Shown piece by piece: positions 22,913 through 33,098 of a stretch of DNA of 64,000 nt. Source of the DNA: Kalmusia sp. IMI 367209 (lineage: Eukaryota; Ascomycota; Dothideomycetes; Pleosporales; Didymosphaeriaceae). How positions within the stretch are numbered: the first letter of the stretch is position 1; each line of letters opens with the position of its first letter. A program made the position numbers and the translations under genes. Location of the stretch: assembly GCA_027946365.1 (NCBI GenBank), contig JAPEUQ010000004.1:3596001-3660000 (forward strand), given 5' to 3'. The notes below the pieces were generated by a model. It saw only the letters and a program-made list of their open reading frames with translations, did no database searches and was not told where the DNA came from.

Positions 22913-23208
22913 GCATGTCAAACTGGAAAGAAAGACTTACTGAGAACAGATCTCTGTGCCCACGCTCTACTCCCCAGATCGCATCTTGCGCTTATTTTAA
23001 AGTTCCACACCATGGAATGGAAATATTTAATAATCCACCAGCACAATAATCCAAACAAGAGATATAGACCAATACGCTATAATACACGCGCACGGAATGT
23101 TCGCTTAAATTTTTTTTCTCATCACATTTTTTGGCTACTACCTGTTTACGACGGCCGCTCATTTGTTTAGGGTTTATAACCCTAACCACCCGAATACGTA
23201 GTATTATC

Positions 23209-23553
23209 TTAGCAGCTATCAACTTCTAGACTATGATTCCCTTTGAAAGCATTGGGGGCCGCGAAATTCCCATCAGATTGAGTAGTACAGCCAGTGTTCT
23301 TCGCAGCCCCGAGAACTGGTGATCGTTGTATTAGAAGGTCACCAGCCGACAATTCTGCAAATGCTTCGCGTCGCGAATCCAACCCGAGCAATAGAATTGC
23401 GAGCGAGATAACGAAGAGCACCGTTAGGACTTCCCAGAACCACAAGTAATGCTTGTTATAGTTGGATCTCCCTAGTCGAATAAATTGGAGAGAAGCATCT
23501 TTGTGCTCCTCGAGAAGGGGTTCCTGAGACAGGTGCTTGTAATTGTACATCAT
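23209..23553 (-). CDS. UstYa-like (DUF3328) N-terminal fragment or small membrane protein
   Basis: An ORF of 114 aa from an ATG-ATG start. The N-terminal layout resembles UstYa/DUF3328 proteins: a polar stretch with a YxxL-EPLLEE motif, then one membrane segment (WEVLTVLFVISLAILLLG, about residues 40-57) and a lumenal tail. The paired HxxHC motifs that carry out oxidation in UstYa proteins do not follow, here or downstream on the same strand. It may be a truncated relic, or the first exon of a gene whose rest is lost. As a standalone protein it would be a single-pass membrane protein. Confidence 0.4.
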   Translation of the reverse strand: MMYNYKHLSQEPLLEEHKDASLQFIRLGRSNYNKHYLWFWEVLTVLFVISLAILLLGLDSRREAFAELSAGDLLIQRSPVLGAAKNTGCTTQSDGNFAAPNAFKGNHSLEVDSC

Positions 23554-25044
23554 ATCTCAACATGACACCGTTGAAGGTGATTGGTGGTTGTATGTATAGA
23601 GGGAAAAGGAAGGTAGTGAAAACCGTCTAGGTATTATCGCGATCGTTACTGTAGCTCTACAATTCTATTGCAGGCTCAAGGTTCAAAATATTCAACTTGA
23701 CCCGGATGATTGGTGCGCATTGATCGCGTTGGTATGTTTGCTGAACTGGCTGACTGCTCGTTTTCAGCTAAATCCGATTATATCTTTTCGACTGGCAGAG
23801 AATGTATCGTCTTGGAGCCAACGATACGCCGATAGCGAGCATCGCCTTTGGAGCTCTCTTGGCGCGTGTGCTCTTTCCCATGGAAGACAGTCATTGCAAA
23901 AGTGGGAGCTGAACAATCTTGAGACGCTAGATGATCCCGTAGACCCGCGAAGCGATAGCGTGCATAATCGAATCTGGAACAAGCGGAGGATATTATTTGG
24001 GGCGGACATGTCTTTAGAAGTTCGTCGTCCGCTGCTAGTACTCCAGCTTAACCATAATAGCATCTTTGATAATTGAATCCAGTCTTGGGTACCCGCGGAA
24101 TACATTATGCTCACCTCGCACGCTCTCTGGAAGTAGTCTAGGTGTCGTGACAGTCGACTCTTTGATATCTGGGCTTGCAGCAGGGCTATAATACTAAGTC
24201 AAAAGTTTGAGAACACCACTATAGGGTATGGTACCGTGTACGCCTATCGTTTGATTTTAAATTGGGACATGAATCTTTGCTAATGCTACCGCTAGATACA
24301 ATGCTTACCAAATCGATGAATGAAATTGGTCTGGATAATTGCATAGTCGGCCTCAAGCGCAAGAGGTGGGTACACTTGGTGGTCCCTTGTGGGAATCGAT
24401 CTACAACGAATCCCATAGCTACTCCTTTTCTTATGAATCTACCGATCCGAGGCAGATACAGAAAAAGGAAGCTCTCAAGTTGAAGATGATCATGTCAAAA
24501 AAGAAGCTAACAAGACCATTATACACTATGCCCGTCCGCCTGCTCACTCTCGGCCCTTTCATAGCAGTAGGCGAAGAAGCACGAAATGATTGTCTAAAGC
24601 CATCAATCGAAGCATATCGATGCGAAGGATTAGCACGGCAAGACCACGTCTATGTAGTGAAATGGCCCATAATGACTCATCGACGCTAACGACATCCTAA
24701 ACCACATTAGGAAAGTGAACAAGACGGCTGCTCATATCATTCCAACGACACTTGCGCATTTCACCGCAAGTCCCCATTAAATACTGTGGAGAGACGTAGA
24801 AACACGCGGCTATCAAGTTCCTTGGTCGAATCCTGTCTGCGTATAAATAATCCAAGACGCTTTCCAGAGCCGCTACATGTCGGATATTAGATCAATCACT
24901 CATTAACGCATTATTCCTTCTCAAAATTTCGGTAGTTCCGGTATTTGATCGAAATCATCTTCATTCAGGCCCCTGCGTACTTCACACCTGTACCGAAATA
25001 CAGCTCATCTCCTAAGCAAAAGGAGGAAAAAGAACAACTTCAAA

Positions 25045-26097
25045 ATGAGTGACCCACGTGTCCACGCCATCGACAACTTCACACGCACCACCCACTCCTC
25101 CCCAGGCCCCACCCTACCACCTCCTTCAAATCCTCCCCCAAACTTCACCGCCTGCATCATAGGCGCAGCCCGCGGCATCGGCGCCGGCATCGCGCTGTCC
25201 TACGCCCGCGCAGGCGCCAGCGCCCTCGTCCTCGCCACCCGGCTAAGCTCCCTGCCCACGCTCTCCACCATCGTCACACAACTAGCTTCCCTATCCCCCA
25301 GTACAAGCGTCTACGTGCACGCCGTCGACGTCGCGGATGCGTCCTCTATGCGCGCCCTCGCCGCCTTCGCCAAGGAGAAGCTGCGCAGCGCCGACACGGG
25401 CGCACCCAGGCTCGACGTCGTGGCCCTCAACTCGGGCTACTCTGGGAATGTGCACTTGAAGGTGACGGACGGCGATGCGGCGGCCGATGGCGAGTGGGCG
25501 CGGGCGTTCGGCGTCAACGCCCTGGGCACGTATCACGTAGCGCACTACTTTATTCCGCTGCTGCTTGGGTCGCCGGCGGGCAGCGCGAAGGTGTTTGCCG
25601 TCGTGGGCACCGTGGGGGCGTGCATACGGCGCGGCATCATTGCCAATTCGAAGTACTGCATCAGCAAGATGGCGCAGGTGCGCATTGTGGAGCATGTCGC
25701 TGAACAGTTTGGCGACGAGGGCGTGCTGGCGGTTGCGGTGCACCCGGGGGCTGTGGACTCGGAGATGGCGAGGGAGACGGCGCCTGAGGAGTTTAAGAAG
25801 TGTGAGTTGGTTTTTTGATCTTGTCTCTGCTGGCTAAGAAGGGACTGATGAGGTTCTGGGGGTGTCAAAACGAAGAAGTGATAAGAGGCATGCTAATCAT
25901 AATCTCTGACAGATCTGGTGGATGATCCTGAACTGTGCGGAGCGTTTCTCGTGTGGCTTACACGGCAGTCACACGAACTCAAGTGGCTGAATGGTAGGCT
26001 GTTAAGCGCGAATTGGGACCCGGATGAGCTGTTGGAAAGGAAGGACGATGTTATCAATGGCGATCTGTTGAAGTTTGAAGCGAGGACCACACTATGA
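25045..26097 (+). CDS. short-chain dehydrogenase/reductase (SDR)
   Basis: An NAD(P)-dependent oxidoreductase of unknown substrate. Exons 25045-25801 and 25913-26097 (111-nt intron with CTAAT branch site) give 313 aa. The Rossmann motif IIGAARGIGAGIA (about residues 37-49) shows the TGxxxGxG variant with Ala in place of Thr. NSGYSG replaces the usual NNAG. The active-site YCISK (YxxxK) is intact and is preceded by the serine-region strand. The C-terminal exon (DPELCGAFLVWL) is typical of fungal SDRs. GC content and codon bias are stronger than in the gene-poor flanks. It has no signal peptide. Confidence 0.9.
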
Positions 26098-26190
26098 TTG
26101 AGAACGCGGGGAGAAAAGAAACACAATTTGTCCAATTGATTCGAATATCAACGTTGGCAACAAGGGTATCAATGTCCAAACTCACATAAT

Positions 26191-28345
26191 TCACGCCCAA
26201 GAGAAGTGTTCCGAGTGCAAATATACGCCACCTGCCGCCGAGCCCTTTAGAATCTTCAAGTTTTGGGCAGCAACAGCATTGCGAACATCATTTTGCATGG
26301 TCTCTGGACCGCAGACGAAGACACCGAGTGACTCTCTCGTTTCTGCCGCTTGGAAAGCCTCTTCCTCGATAATTGCTGAGAGCCGTGGACGACCCTCGAA
26401 CTCTTTGCCCGGAATGTCGACCTCATCCTGCTTCGTAGAAAATACAATCTCGTCGGCAGATGAGGTGGACTGTTGCAAGTCTTGCTGATCTGATAGATGT
26501 GCATCTTCTGCAGCATCACCGGTCAGGTATACTTGGACCCGAACGCTGGAAGAAGAATACTTGGCCAAGAGCTGGCTCACAGTGTGAAGAAACCATTTGC
26601 GGCTGCTGACGTCACGCGTTACGAAGATGACGCGCAGCGATTGCGGACCTGAGATGTTGTGTGCCACGGACTTTTCAGTGGCAGGGGATTCCTCAATGTC
26701 GACGTGTGTCTCCCGTCGGTGCTTATCCTCAACTAAACCCCGTCGAGTGAACCTCTCGATGAAGGGCAGGATCCAGCCCGCACCTGACCCGCCCGCTACG
26801 ACGAGCAAGCGGTCGCTATCACGATATTTTTGGAGATTGACACCACCGTATGGTCCGTCAATCTGCACGGGTACGGAGACACCAGGGTGATCCCGCGCGT
26901 GTTGATACAGCTTCTCGGTAAACCCGCCCTGATGGCGAATGTAGAATACGAGTTGGGACTGGACGCTCGAATCGATTGATGGCGAAGAGCATATGGTGAA
27001 TGGGTGCGATGAGAGAGCTGGTAAAATACCGAAGCTGGTGAAACGGAGAAAACAGTGCTGTCCGGGGGTCCAGTTGAACTTTGCGGGGATGACGATGCGC
27101 GTGAACCCATTGTCTTCGACGTTGATTTGAGCTTTCTGGGTGAATCCATATTCGAAAATGATGCGCAACCAAGAATAGGCGTAACAAGGGACGTACACAG
27201 CTGCGGTAGCAATGAAGTAGTCCCTGTGAATGAGTTAGCGGCATGGCCTTGATTGTGTGAGGTGCTTCTGCATACCAAGAGGTAAGGGTATAGTCGCAAT
27301 GCCAGAAAAAGGTTATCATGAAAATAACGACAGCGAAGATATGAGTAGCTTTGAAGAATTCGTAGCCGAGTAAAGAACTTCGTCGATAGTTAGCATCTCT
27401 AGCCAGCGGAATATATATAGCAACATGACTAACCGTACTGTACTATGCGACATGAATGTAAGCCAAGCCTGGAAGATCAAGGCCACAATGCCCGTCCAAT
27501 AGAAGATCAGACTTGAGGAAAAATGCTCTTCCATATCATGCCAGTGGATGTGGTATACGATAAACGGAAACGTGTGCAGGAGTGCGAGAATGAAGAAAGC
27601 GTAGGCGATCCAACGGTGGAAGACCTGAAGTCTTTCATGGGTGACGCCAGTGAGCAAAGTGATCCAGTTCGTCTTGCTTGCTGTCGCACTTGAAGGCGTT
27701 AGTATGCTCCAATCGTCGAGTCATCATGGACTTACAAGACGAAAGGCATGCATGCCAGAGCCATCCACCCTGATCTAGTTGCAAGTGGTGGAGAGCCACC
27801 ATACATGATGTCGGGCCAGTAATATGGCTGCGGGACCAAGTCCATGCCTTGCGAATGCGTCAGTTCTATCTCGGCACATGGATTCGATGGATGTTCTTTT
27901 GGTGACTCACAAAAGAAGAAAACGGTTCCGGCGAGCCCTAGTAACAATACCCCTACAGGGGCTGAATTCCAACGAAGGGCTTTGACATGAAATCCGCGAT
28001 ACGACAGATATCGAACGACAGCGATGAGTCTTCGCCATATGGGAGGACCTCGAAAGCGACGATAGCCAAGAAGATGTGACGAGAGAAAGTGGCCGAGTAT
28101 GAAGATAGCGATGGCAGTCATGAAGAAGGCGACGGTGGAGAGTGCGAAGACGTAGTCGGCGATGTACCTAGTGAAGCATGTTAGATCGTGACTTAATACA
28201 TTGGCGTTGGCTGGGGGCGTGCATACCAAAAGTGCCAGCGATATTTGTACCAGTCGCATTGTTCGGTGGTGAAATCTCCACAATCGAATTCTCGACTGCT
28301 GTGCAACGCCAACGGATAGGTCAACCATGCCATGTTCATATCCAT
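26191..28345 (-). CDS. ferric/cupric reductase transmembrane component (FRE family)
   Basis: Reduces Fe(III) or Cu(II) outside the cell with cytosolic NADPH. Six exons, 28345-28227, 28167-27911, 27847-27736, 27688-27434, 27377-27276 and 27223-26191, all join in frame to 625 aa. Several membrane helices lie in the first half, with the His pairs of the heme-binding region (HERLQVFHRW, HTFPF, FKATHIFAV, FFWHC). The FAD-binding region has HPFTIC, and NADPH-binding motifs include VAGGSGAGWILPF and VCGPETMQ near the end. The N-terminus (MDMNMAWLTY) is Met-rich. It is transcribed divergently from a Ctr-type copper transporter 619 bp away, suggesting joint metal control. Confidence 0.93.
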
Positions 28346-28964
28346 CTTGACTGTCTTTATCAGTTTGGCTGACTGCCACTCAGATGTCCAATTCCTGGCA
28401 CTGTATCTCGCGGATGTTCGGAAACTGGAGCAAAGTTTGAAGCTGAGGTGAAGTTTCGAAGACAGTAACTCATGTCGGCTGGGGATAGAGAGTCAAGAAA
28501 ATACAAGCTTCACGCCCCCGTGCTTAAGCGCACCGGAGCTGCAAGCTTGGTCATTTAGCATCATCTAGCACCACGTGTGCCGCGTACCCGACCGGGGATG
28601 TAGCTCATAAAACGTCCCGAGTCGCTGGCCGAAGCCTGGTGATAACCTGGAGATAATTCTTTTTCGTTGTCTGAGAATGTTTGAGCAAGTTCTTACGTGC
28701 ATACCTGTTTCCGATATCGTCTTAGCGTCACGATACCGACCAATCACTGCTCGCGTGGATTACCGGCTTACAATCCTTCGCAGAACTATGGTAGCAGGGC
28801 GTGCATACGTGCTGCACAGTTAGTAACAAGGACATGCACTCGCCGCGATTCGTCTGTCGTCGTCAAGCACTGATGAGAACTCTCCATCTTTCCTCTCTTC
28901 CTCCAACTCCATCCAGCGTCAATCAATATCGTCCAAGCAAGTCACCCGACTAGATCTCCGCGCA
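28346..28964. promoter_or_regulatory. bidirectional promoter of metalloreductase and copper transporter
   Basis: 619 bp between two divergent start codons. It contains a TTTGCTC on the minus strand at 28434-28428, the core of the yeast Mac1-type copper response element, though the last base of the octamer differs. A one-mismatch copy lies at 28683-28689. Two GATAA motifs at 28641-28645 and 28652-28656 match the HGATAR core bound by iron-sensing GATA repressors. Motifs of this size occur by chance, so regulation is inference. Confidence 0.5.
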
Positions 28965-29536
28965 ATGGAGTCAATGTCTATGGAAATGACTTCTGCCACG
29001 AGCACGGCGGGCATGCCCATGTCCACGGGCGGTGCGACATCCGACTCCATGGATATGGCCATGACCATGGCCATGACCTTCTTCACCTCGACTACGACGC
29101 CACTCTTCTCCTCAGCATGGACACCGACCTCGACAGGCCAATACGCTGGTACCTGCATATTCTTGATCGCCTTCGCCGCCATCTTTCGCGCTCTGTTAGC
29201 TATCCGCTTCAACTTCGACGCCGTCATGAACTCGGTCAAGCACGGCCGCGGGGATGACCAGGTGTATCTGTATACCGACGAGATCAAAAAGGCGCGCCGA
29301 CCATGGAAGGCAAACGAGGCGGTAGCACTGGGTGCCATAGATGTACTTGTCGGAGGCGTCGGTTACCTGCTGTGAGTCTTGCTTGCGGATCATCGCCTCG
29401 CCATTGTTGCTGACTGCTGTACAGGATGATTGCGGTCATGACCATGAACGTGGGCTATTTTCTCTCCGCGCTAGCTGGAATATTCGTCGGAAGTTTGGCT
29501 TTTAGTCGCTTTATGATGCATTCTGCATCGCATTAG
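28965..29536 (+). CDS. Ctr-family high-affinity copper transporter
   Basis: Imports Cu(I) as a trimer in the plasma or vacuolar membrane. Exons 28965-29371 and 29425-29536 (53-nt intron) give 172 aa. The N-terminus is Met-rich with MxM and MxxM clusters (MESMSMEM, MDMAMTMAM), as required for Cu(I) capture. TM1 lies at about residues 64-85 (TCIFLIAFAAIF). The selectivity-filter MxxxM is present as MIAVM in TM2, and the trimer-packing GxxxG is GIFVG in TM3. The C-terminus is short (SRFMMHSASH) and has no Cys-His tail. Linkage to a metalloreductase fits its need for reduced copper. Confidence 0.95.
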
Positions 29537-29697
29537 GCCGCGAGTTTTTCATCACATCTCTATCTGTATACCCCATCGCGCTTCGCTATAAGCCTGAGAG
29601 CGGCATTGCTATTTTCGGTGCGTCGTAAATTTATTAAAATCTGTGTATCTTCCTTATCATCGCGTCCATCCCCTATCGCGGCCGAGATATCAAGGTT

Positions 29698-29732
29698 GAA
29701 TAGCAAGCCGAATAGCAAGCCGAATAGCAAGA
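29698..29732. repeat. 12-bp repeat, three copies
   Basis: GAATAGCAAGCC occurs about three times in tandem, just upstream of a small ORF. It may be chance slippage. Confidence 0.8.
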
Positions 29733-29747
29733 CTCCTATCCACCGCC

Positions 29748-29999
29748 ATGCACTACGCCGTTCAAGTCGTACTAAAGTTTATTACTCTTAGCATCGCATC
29801 CAGCCTCGCATCTGCCCATTCCAATCATAGCACCCAAAATTTCCGTGGACTGGTCGGATTCGGTATCCACATGTGCATTTGCAAGCCTCGCTATGCATAC
29901 GCCTGCGAGCATATCCTGCAATGCAGTAAATTGGATTGTTCTACTGCTTCCATCGCCGACCGATCTTCTCCTGAATCTTTCCGGCCTGTTCTTAATTGA
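29748..29999 (+). CDS. candidate small secreted Cys-rich protein
   Basis: An 83-aa frame with a good start context (CCACCGCCATG). The first about 23 residues look like a signal peptide: basic/hydrophobic (VLKFITLSIASSLASA). The mature part has five cysteines within 24 residues (MCICK, YACEH, QCSKLDC), a pattern common in fungal small secreted proteins and effectors. No homologous family is recognised, and an odd number of Cys is unusual. Expression or comparison with related genomes is needed to tell it from chance. Confidence 0.4.
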   Translation: MHYAVQVVLKFITLSIASSLASAHSNHSTQNFRGLVGFGIHMCICKPRYAYACEHILQCSKLDCSTASIADRSSPESFRPVLN

Positions 30000-30936
30000 G
30001 GCTCATAACGAACCCCTCGCAAATGGCGCACGAGGCACGACGAGCAGTCGTAGAAGCGTACAAGCGGCAAGAGGAAGGTGTAGTAAGACTATTAGACGAT
30101 CATTCTAGCCAGATAACTTAGACCGCACTACGTATTCTCATGTATACTCGCTCCCACCGCAATTCCTCCATCCGTGTAAAATACAAGTAAAAGATGTGAA
30201 TTCCACCTCTTGTTAATCCAACCGGTATACCTCCATCTTCATCGAATCTATATTCCGCATAAGCAAGACTACTCAGCAAGGATCCTCGATCCCGTCCACC
30301 TGTCCTACGCTCTGCTCACATACTCGGACATATTGCCACGAGGAACAAAGAGTGGTGAGCTGGTTGGCCGCACCAACTCCCCCGCACAGAGTCCCAGGAA
30401 TAAGCAGTGCGAAGGCATCCAGCATTCGCAACAACAGTATCTCCCGCCTCTCTAAATTTCTCTAAGTAGTCCGGACAATTTCACCATCGGCGCCGTGTTA
30501 AGCACCCGGAGCTTGAAAAAGCGAGACTAAGATTCATGCATCCATTCATATGCTCATGATTCATGACTATTCCAATCCCACTCCACGCTGATGCTGGTCC
30601 AGGCTCCGAATATGCTGCACACGCGCGCCTGCTCGCTCGCTATGCCAACCGCTATGCCTCCGAACGCAAAGATGAGAACCGCAATCGACTATACTCAGAG
30701 GATATATGCCGCCCGACGCCAATGGACCCGAAAACGAGTCGAAAGAAACACTGATAAAGAAAGAAACATTACCGACGCCGTGAACTAGCAGCCAACCTTC
30801 TCACCGCCAAGGCTGCTCAACGGGATACCTCCTTCCCCCAACCCCATCCTGCACCCGCTCACATACCGATGCCCGACCTCGCCCTCCCATCCCTACTGCG
30901 CTCCTGCTCCTCTCTTCCCGCTCATCCACTCGTCCT

Positions 30937-32537
30937 TCACGCGATCATGGCTCCTCGTCCGCCCGTCCCTCCCTCTGTCCCTCTCGGCGTCCGCTCGCGA
31001 TGAAACTCCTCGCTCCGTCGACGATACCGCTCGTACCCGTCTCTCTCCCTATCTCTGTCGCGGGGATACGCAGACTCGCGATACGGCGCGTCCACGAGCT
31101 CGGGCGAGTGCAGATGCGACGGCGGGGCAGTGGTGTAGCGCACGTTGTGCGGGCGGTACGGGTGCGTGGGGGCATAGACGGGCGGCGGTCGTAGTACGGG
31201 CCGTGAGCTTGGAGCTGCGCGACGTGTTGCGAAGAGGGGATTGGTGGGGCCGTACAGGGGGCGGACCGTCTTCTTTCCGTTGGACTTGCGGGCCTGGGAC
31301 GTCGTGCGAGTAGCGGCGGTCGTCGTAGTGCGAAGGGAAGTACTCTCTCGGGGAAGTGGCGGGCTCGTGGGAGCGGCGGTGGCGGAGGACAGGAGATCTG
31401 CGGCGTGAAGGGGGGCCGTCAGAGTCGGAGTCGGAGTCGGTGGAGGAGAGTGTGCTTTCGCGGCGTGGGGGGTGTGGTCGCTTGTGGGAGTTCTGGGAGC
31501 CGTGGGAGGCGTAGCGGGGAGCTGCTGGCGGGATGGGCCCAACGGGTGTCCTGTCGTCGTCTTCCGAGAGGCTGTCTTCTTCCCAACGACCTGGCATATT
31601 CCTCCGTTTGTTGAAAGGATTCAGCATATGCCTGACACTCGAGATCAATCGTCCTCGGCTCTGATCCTCATACGGGTGCACCGTTTGCTTCGAAAAGTGT
31701 CGGATGATCGGGGGTCTTGTATGCCGAGACTTGCGATACAGAGGGTCTGAGAAGTAGTCTGCAGCTGCGTGTCTCTCGTCTGCTGAATCACCAGACATAT
31801 CGGCCGATGACCGTGGTACATGCTCGTCAACACGGACATGAGGTACTTTTTCATTCTCTAAGGTACCATCTTCTGCTTCACGCTTGAGGCGTGCAGCAAC
31901 AGTCTCATACCAAGTTTCCATAGCATCATCGGGCTTATCCGGGAGGCATTCTTTGGGCAGCACCTTGGGAAACAAGTTTCCAGTCTCCGGATCTACAACG
32001 TCAAACTGCCTGACCGCGTTTTGCAGAAACGGAACATGGTCTTCCGGTCCGAGTAGTAGCTGTATTGTCTGCCATGTAACGTATCCCTGCTTCTTCAACG
32101 CCGGAAGCGTCGGCGACGAATAGCCATCATCGGTAGGCGTAGGCTGGAGACTGTGGAACGCGCCAAGCGAACGATATATGAAGGATAGGGACGTGGGGGG
32201 TGTCTCGATGAACAGGACATCGTAGTTCCCGCCGACGGCGCGGTAGAAGGCGGCGATTTGGGAGGGCGTGAGATCGGGCGAGTCGCTGGGCTCGAATTTC
32301 TTGCTCTGTCGCGCTTCCGCATCAGTGACTGTCCGACTCTCAAGCCAGAAGCTCTACAGTTGCGACTCCACTCACAATGACTTCGGCGATACCCTTCAGC
32401 AACCGGTCAAATAGTTCCGTTCCGCACTTGTCTTGCTTGATCAGGTATCCCCAGTAATCATATGCCTCTTTCTGCGCTGCATCCGCATTCCCGGCTTTTT
32501 GAGTATCCGCGCTCGCGTCATTTGCATCTGAGGCCAT
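30937..32537 (-). CDS. DUF7514-domain protein with Arg-rich tail (one-base frame break near 31259)
   Basis: Exons 32537-32376 and 32305-30937, with a 70-nt intron. The N-terminal domain (about residues 25-180) shows the conserved DUF7514 blocks: YWGYLIKQDKCG, SPDLTPSQIAAFYRAVGGNYDVLF (quoted in part: AAFYRAVGGNYD), LGPEDHVPFLQNAV and FDVVDPETG. The rest is low-complexity and rich in S, P, R and D, ending in an RDRDRERDGYERYRR-type tail, which suggests nuclear or RNA-associated disorder. Coding length is 3n+1. The two halves read through if one base of the G run 31257-31261 is dropped; the exact site within 31.24-31.36 kb is not certain. Function is unknown. Confidence 0.75.
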
Positions 32538-33098
32538 GGTGATGATGCGCGATCGTGGTTATCATGGGCCGTTTGGGTGTCCGTTCGGAACGTAAGGGCC
32601 GTATACGGCTTGCGTGGGCGGGTCGACTTGCGGTGAAGCTCGGGAGAGCTGGGCATTCAATCACGCAGGCTCCACAGTGATATTATACGGATGCAAGACG
32701 CGCCGGTATTGAAGATAAGGCTGCAGAAGCTTGCGCGAGGCAGCCAACTCGCCGGCTGCGCCTCTGAGCGGCGCTGGGCAGAGCTGTGAGTGGTGTGTTG
32801 TACGTGTGAGGTGGCTGGCGCGGGGCATAGCGACTGACATCACCCTGCCGCATCCCTGTTCCAAGGGCGGAGTCGTTCAGGCACAGGCCAAATTCAGGCA
32901 GCAACACGAATCAAGGACATATTGATGCCAAAAAGTGTCGTCTGTATTACAATCCATAATCATCAGGGGCATAGCCATACCACTCCTGTTTTTCTACCTA
33001 CAGAAAGCATGCATGCTGGTCATCATGAACACTCAGCGCACCGCCCAACACCTAAGTCAAATGCCTGGGTAAATCTACTACGCGAACCGTCCACAAAT
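32538..33098. other. intergenic between DUF7514 gene and UGP1
   Basis: Promoter of the DUF7514 gene and 3' flank of UGP1. No other feature. Confidence 0.55.

Larger units (their letters stand above)
20999..25044. other. 4-kb gene-poor region
   Basis: Besides a UstYa-like fragment, a coding-like relic and a 9-bp repeat (listed separately), no gene is supported. Several ORFs on both strands over 21.2-22.1 kb overlap each other without family signs and look like GC-rich chance frames. Confidence 0.5.
29537..30936. other. gene-poor region with one candidate secreted ORF
   Basis: Holds a three-copy 12-bp repeat and a small ORF described separately. The remaining small frames on the plus strand up to 30.8 kb show no family signs. 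Confidence 0.5.
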
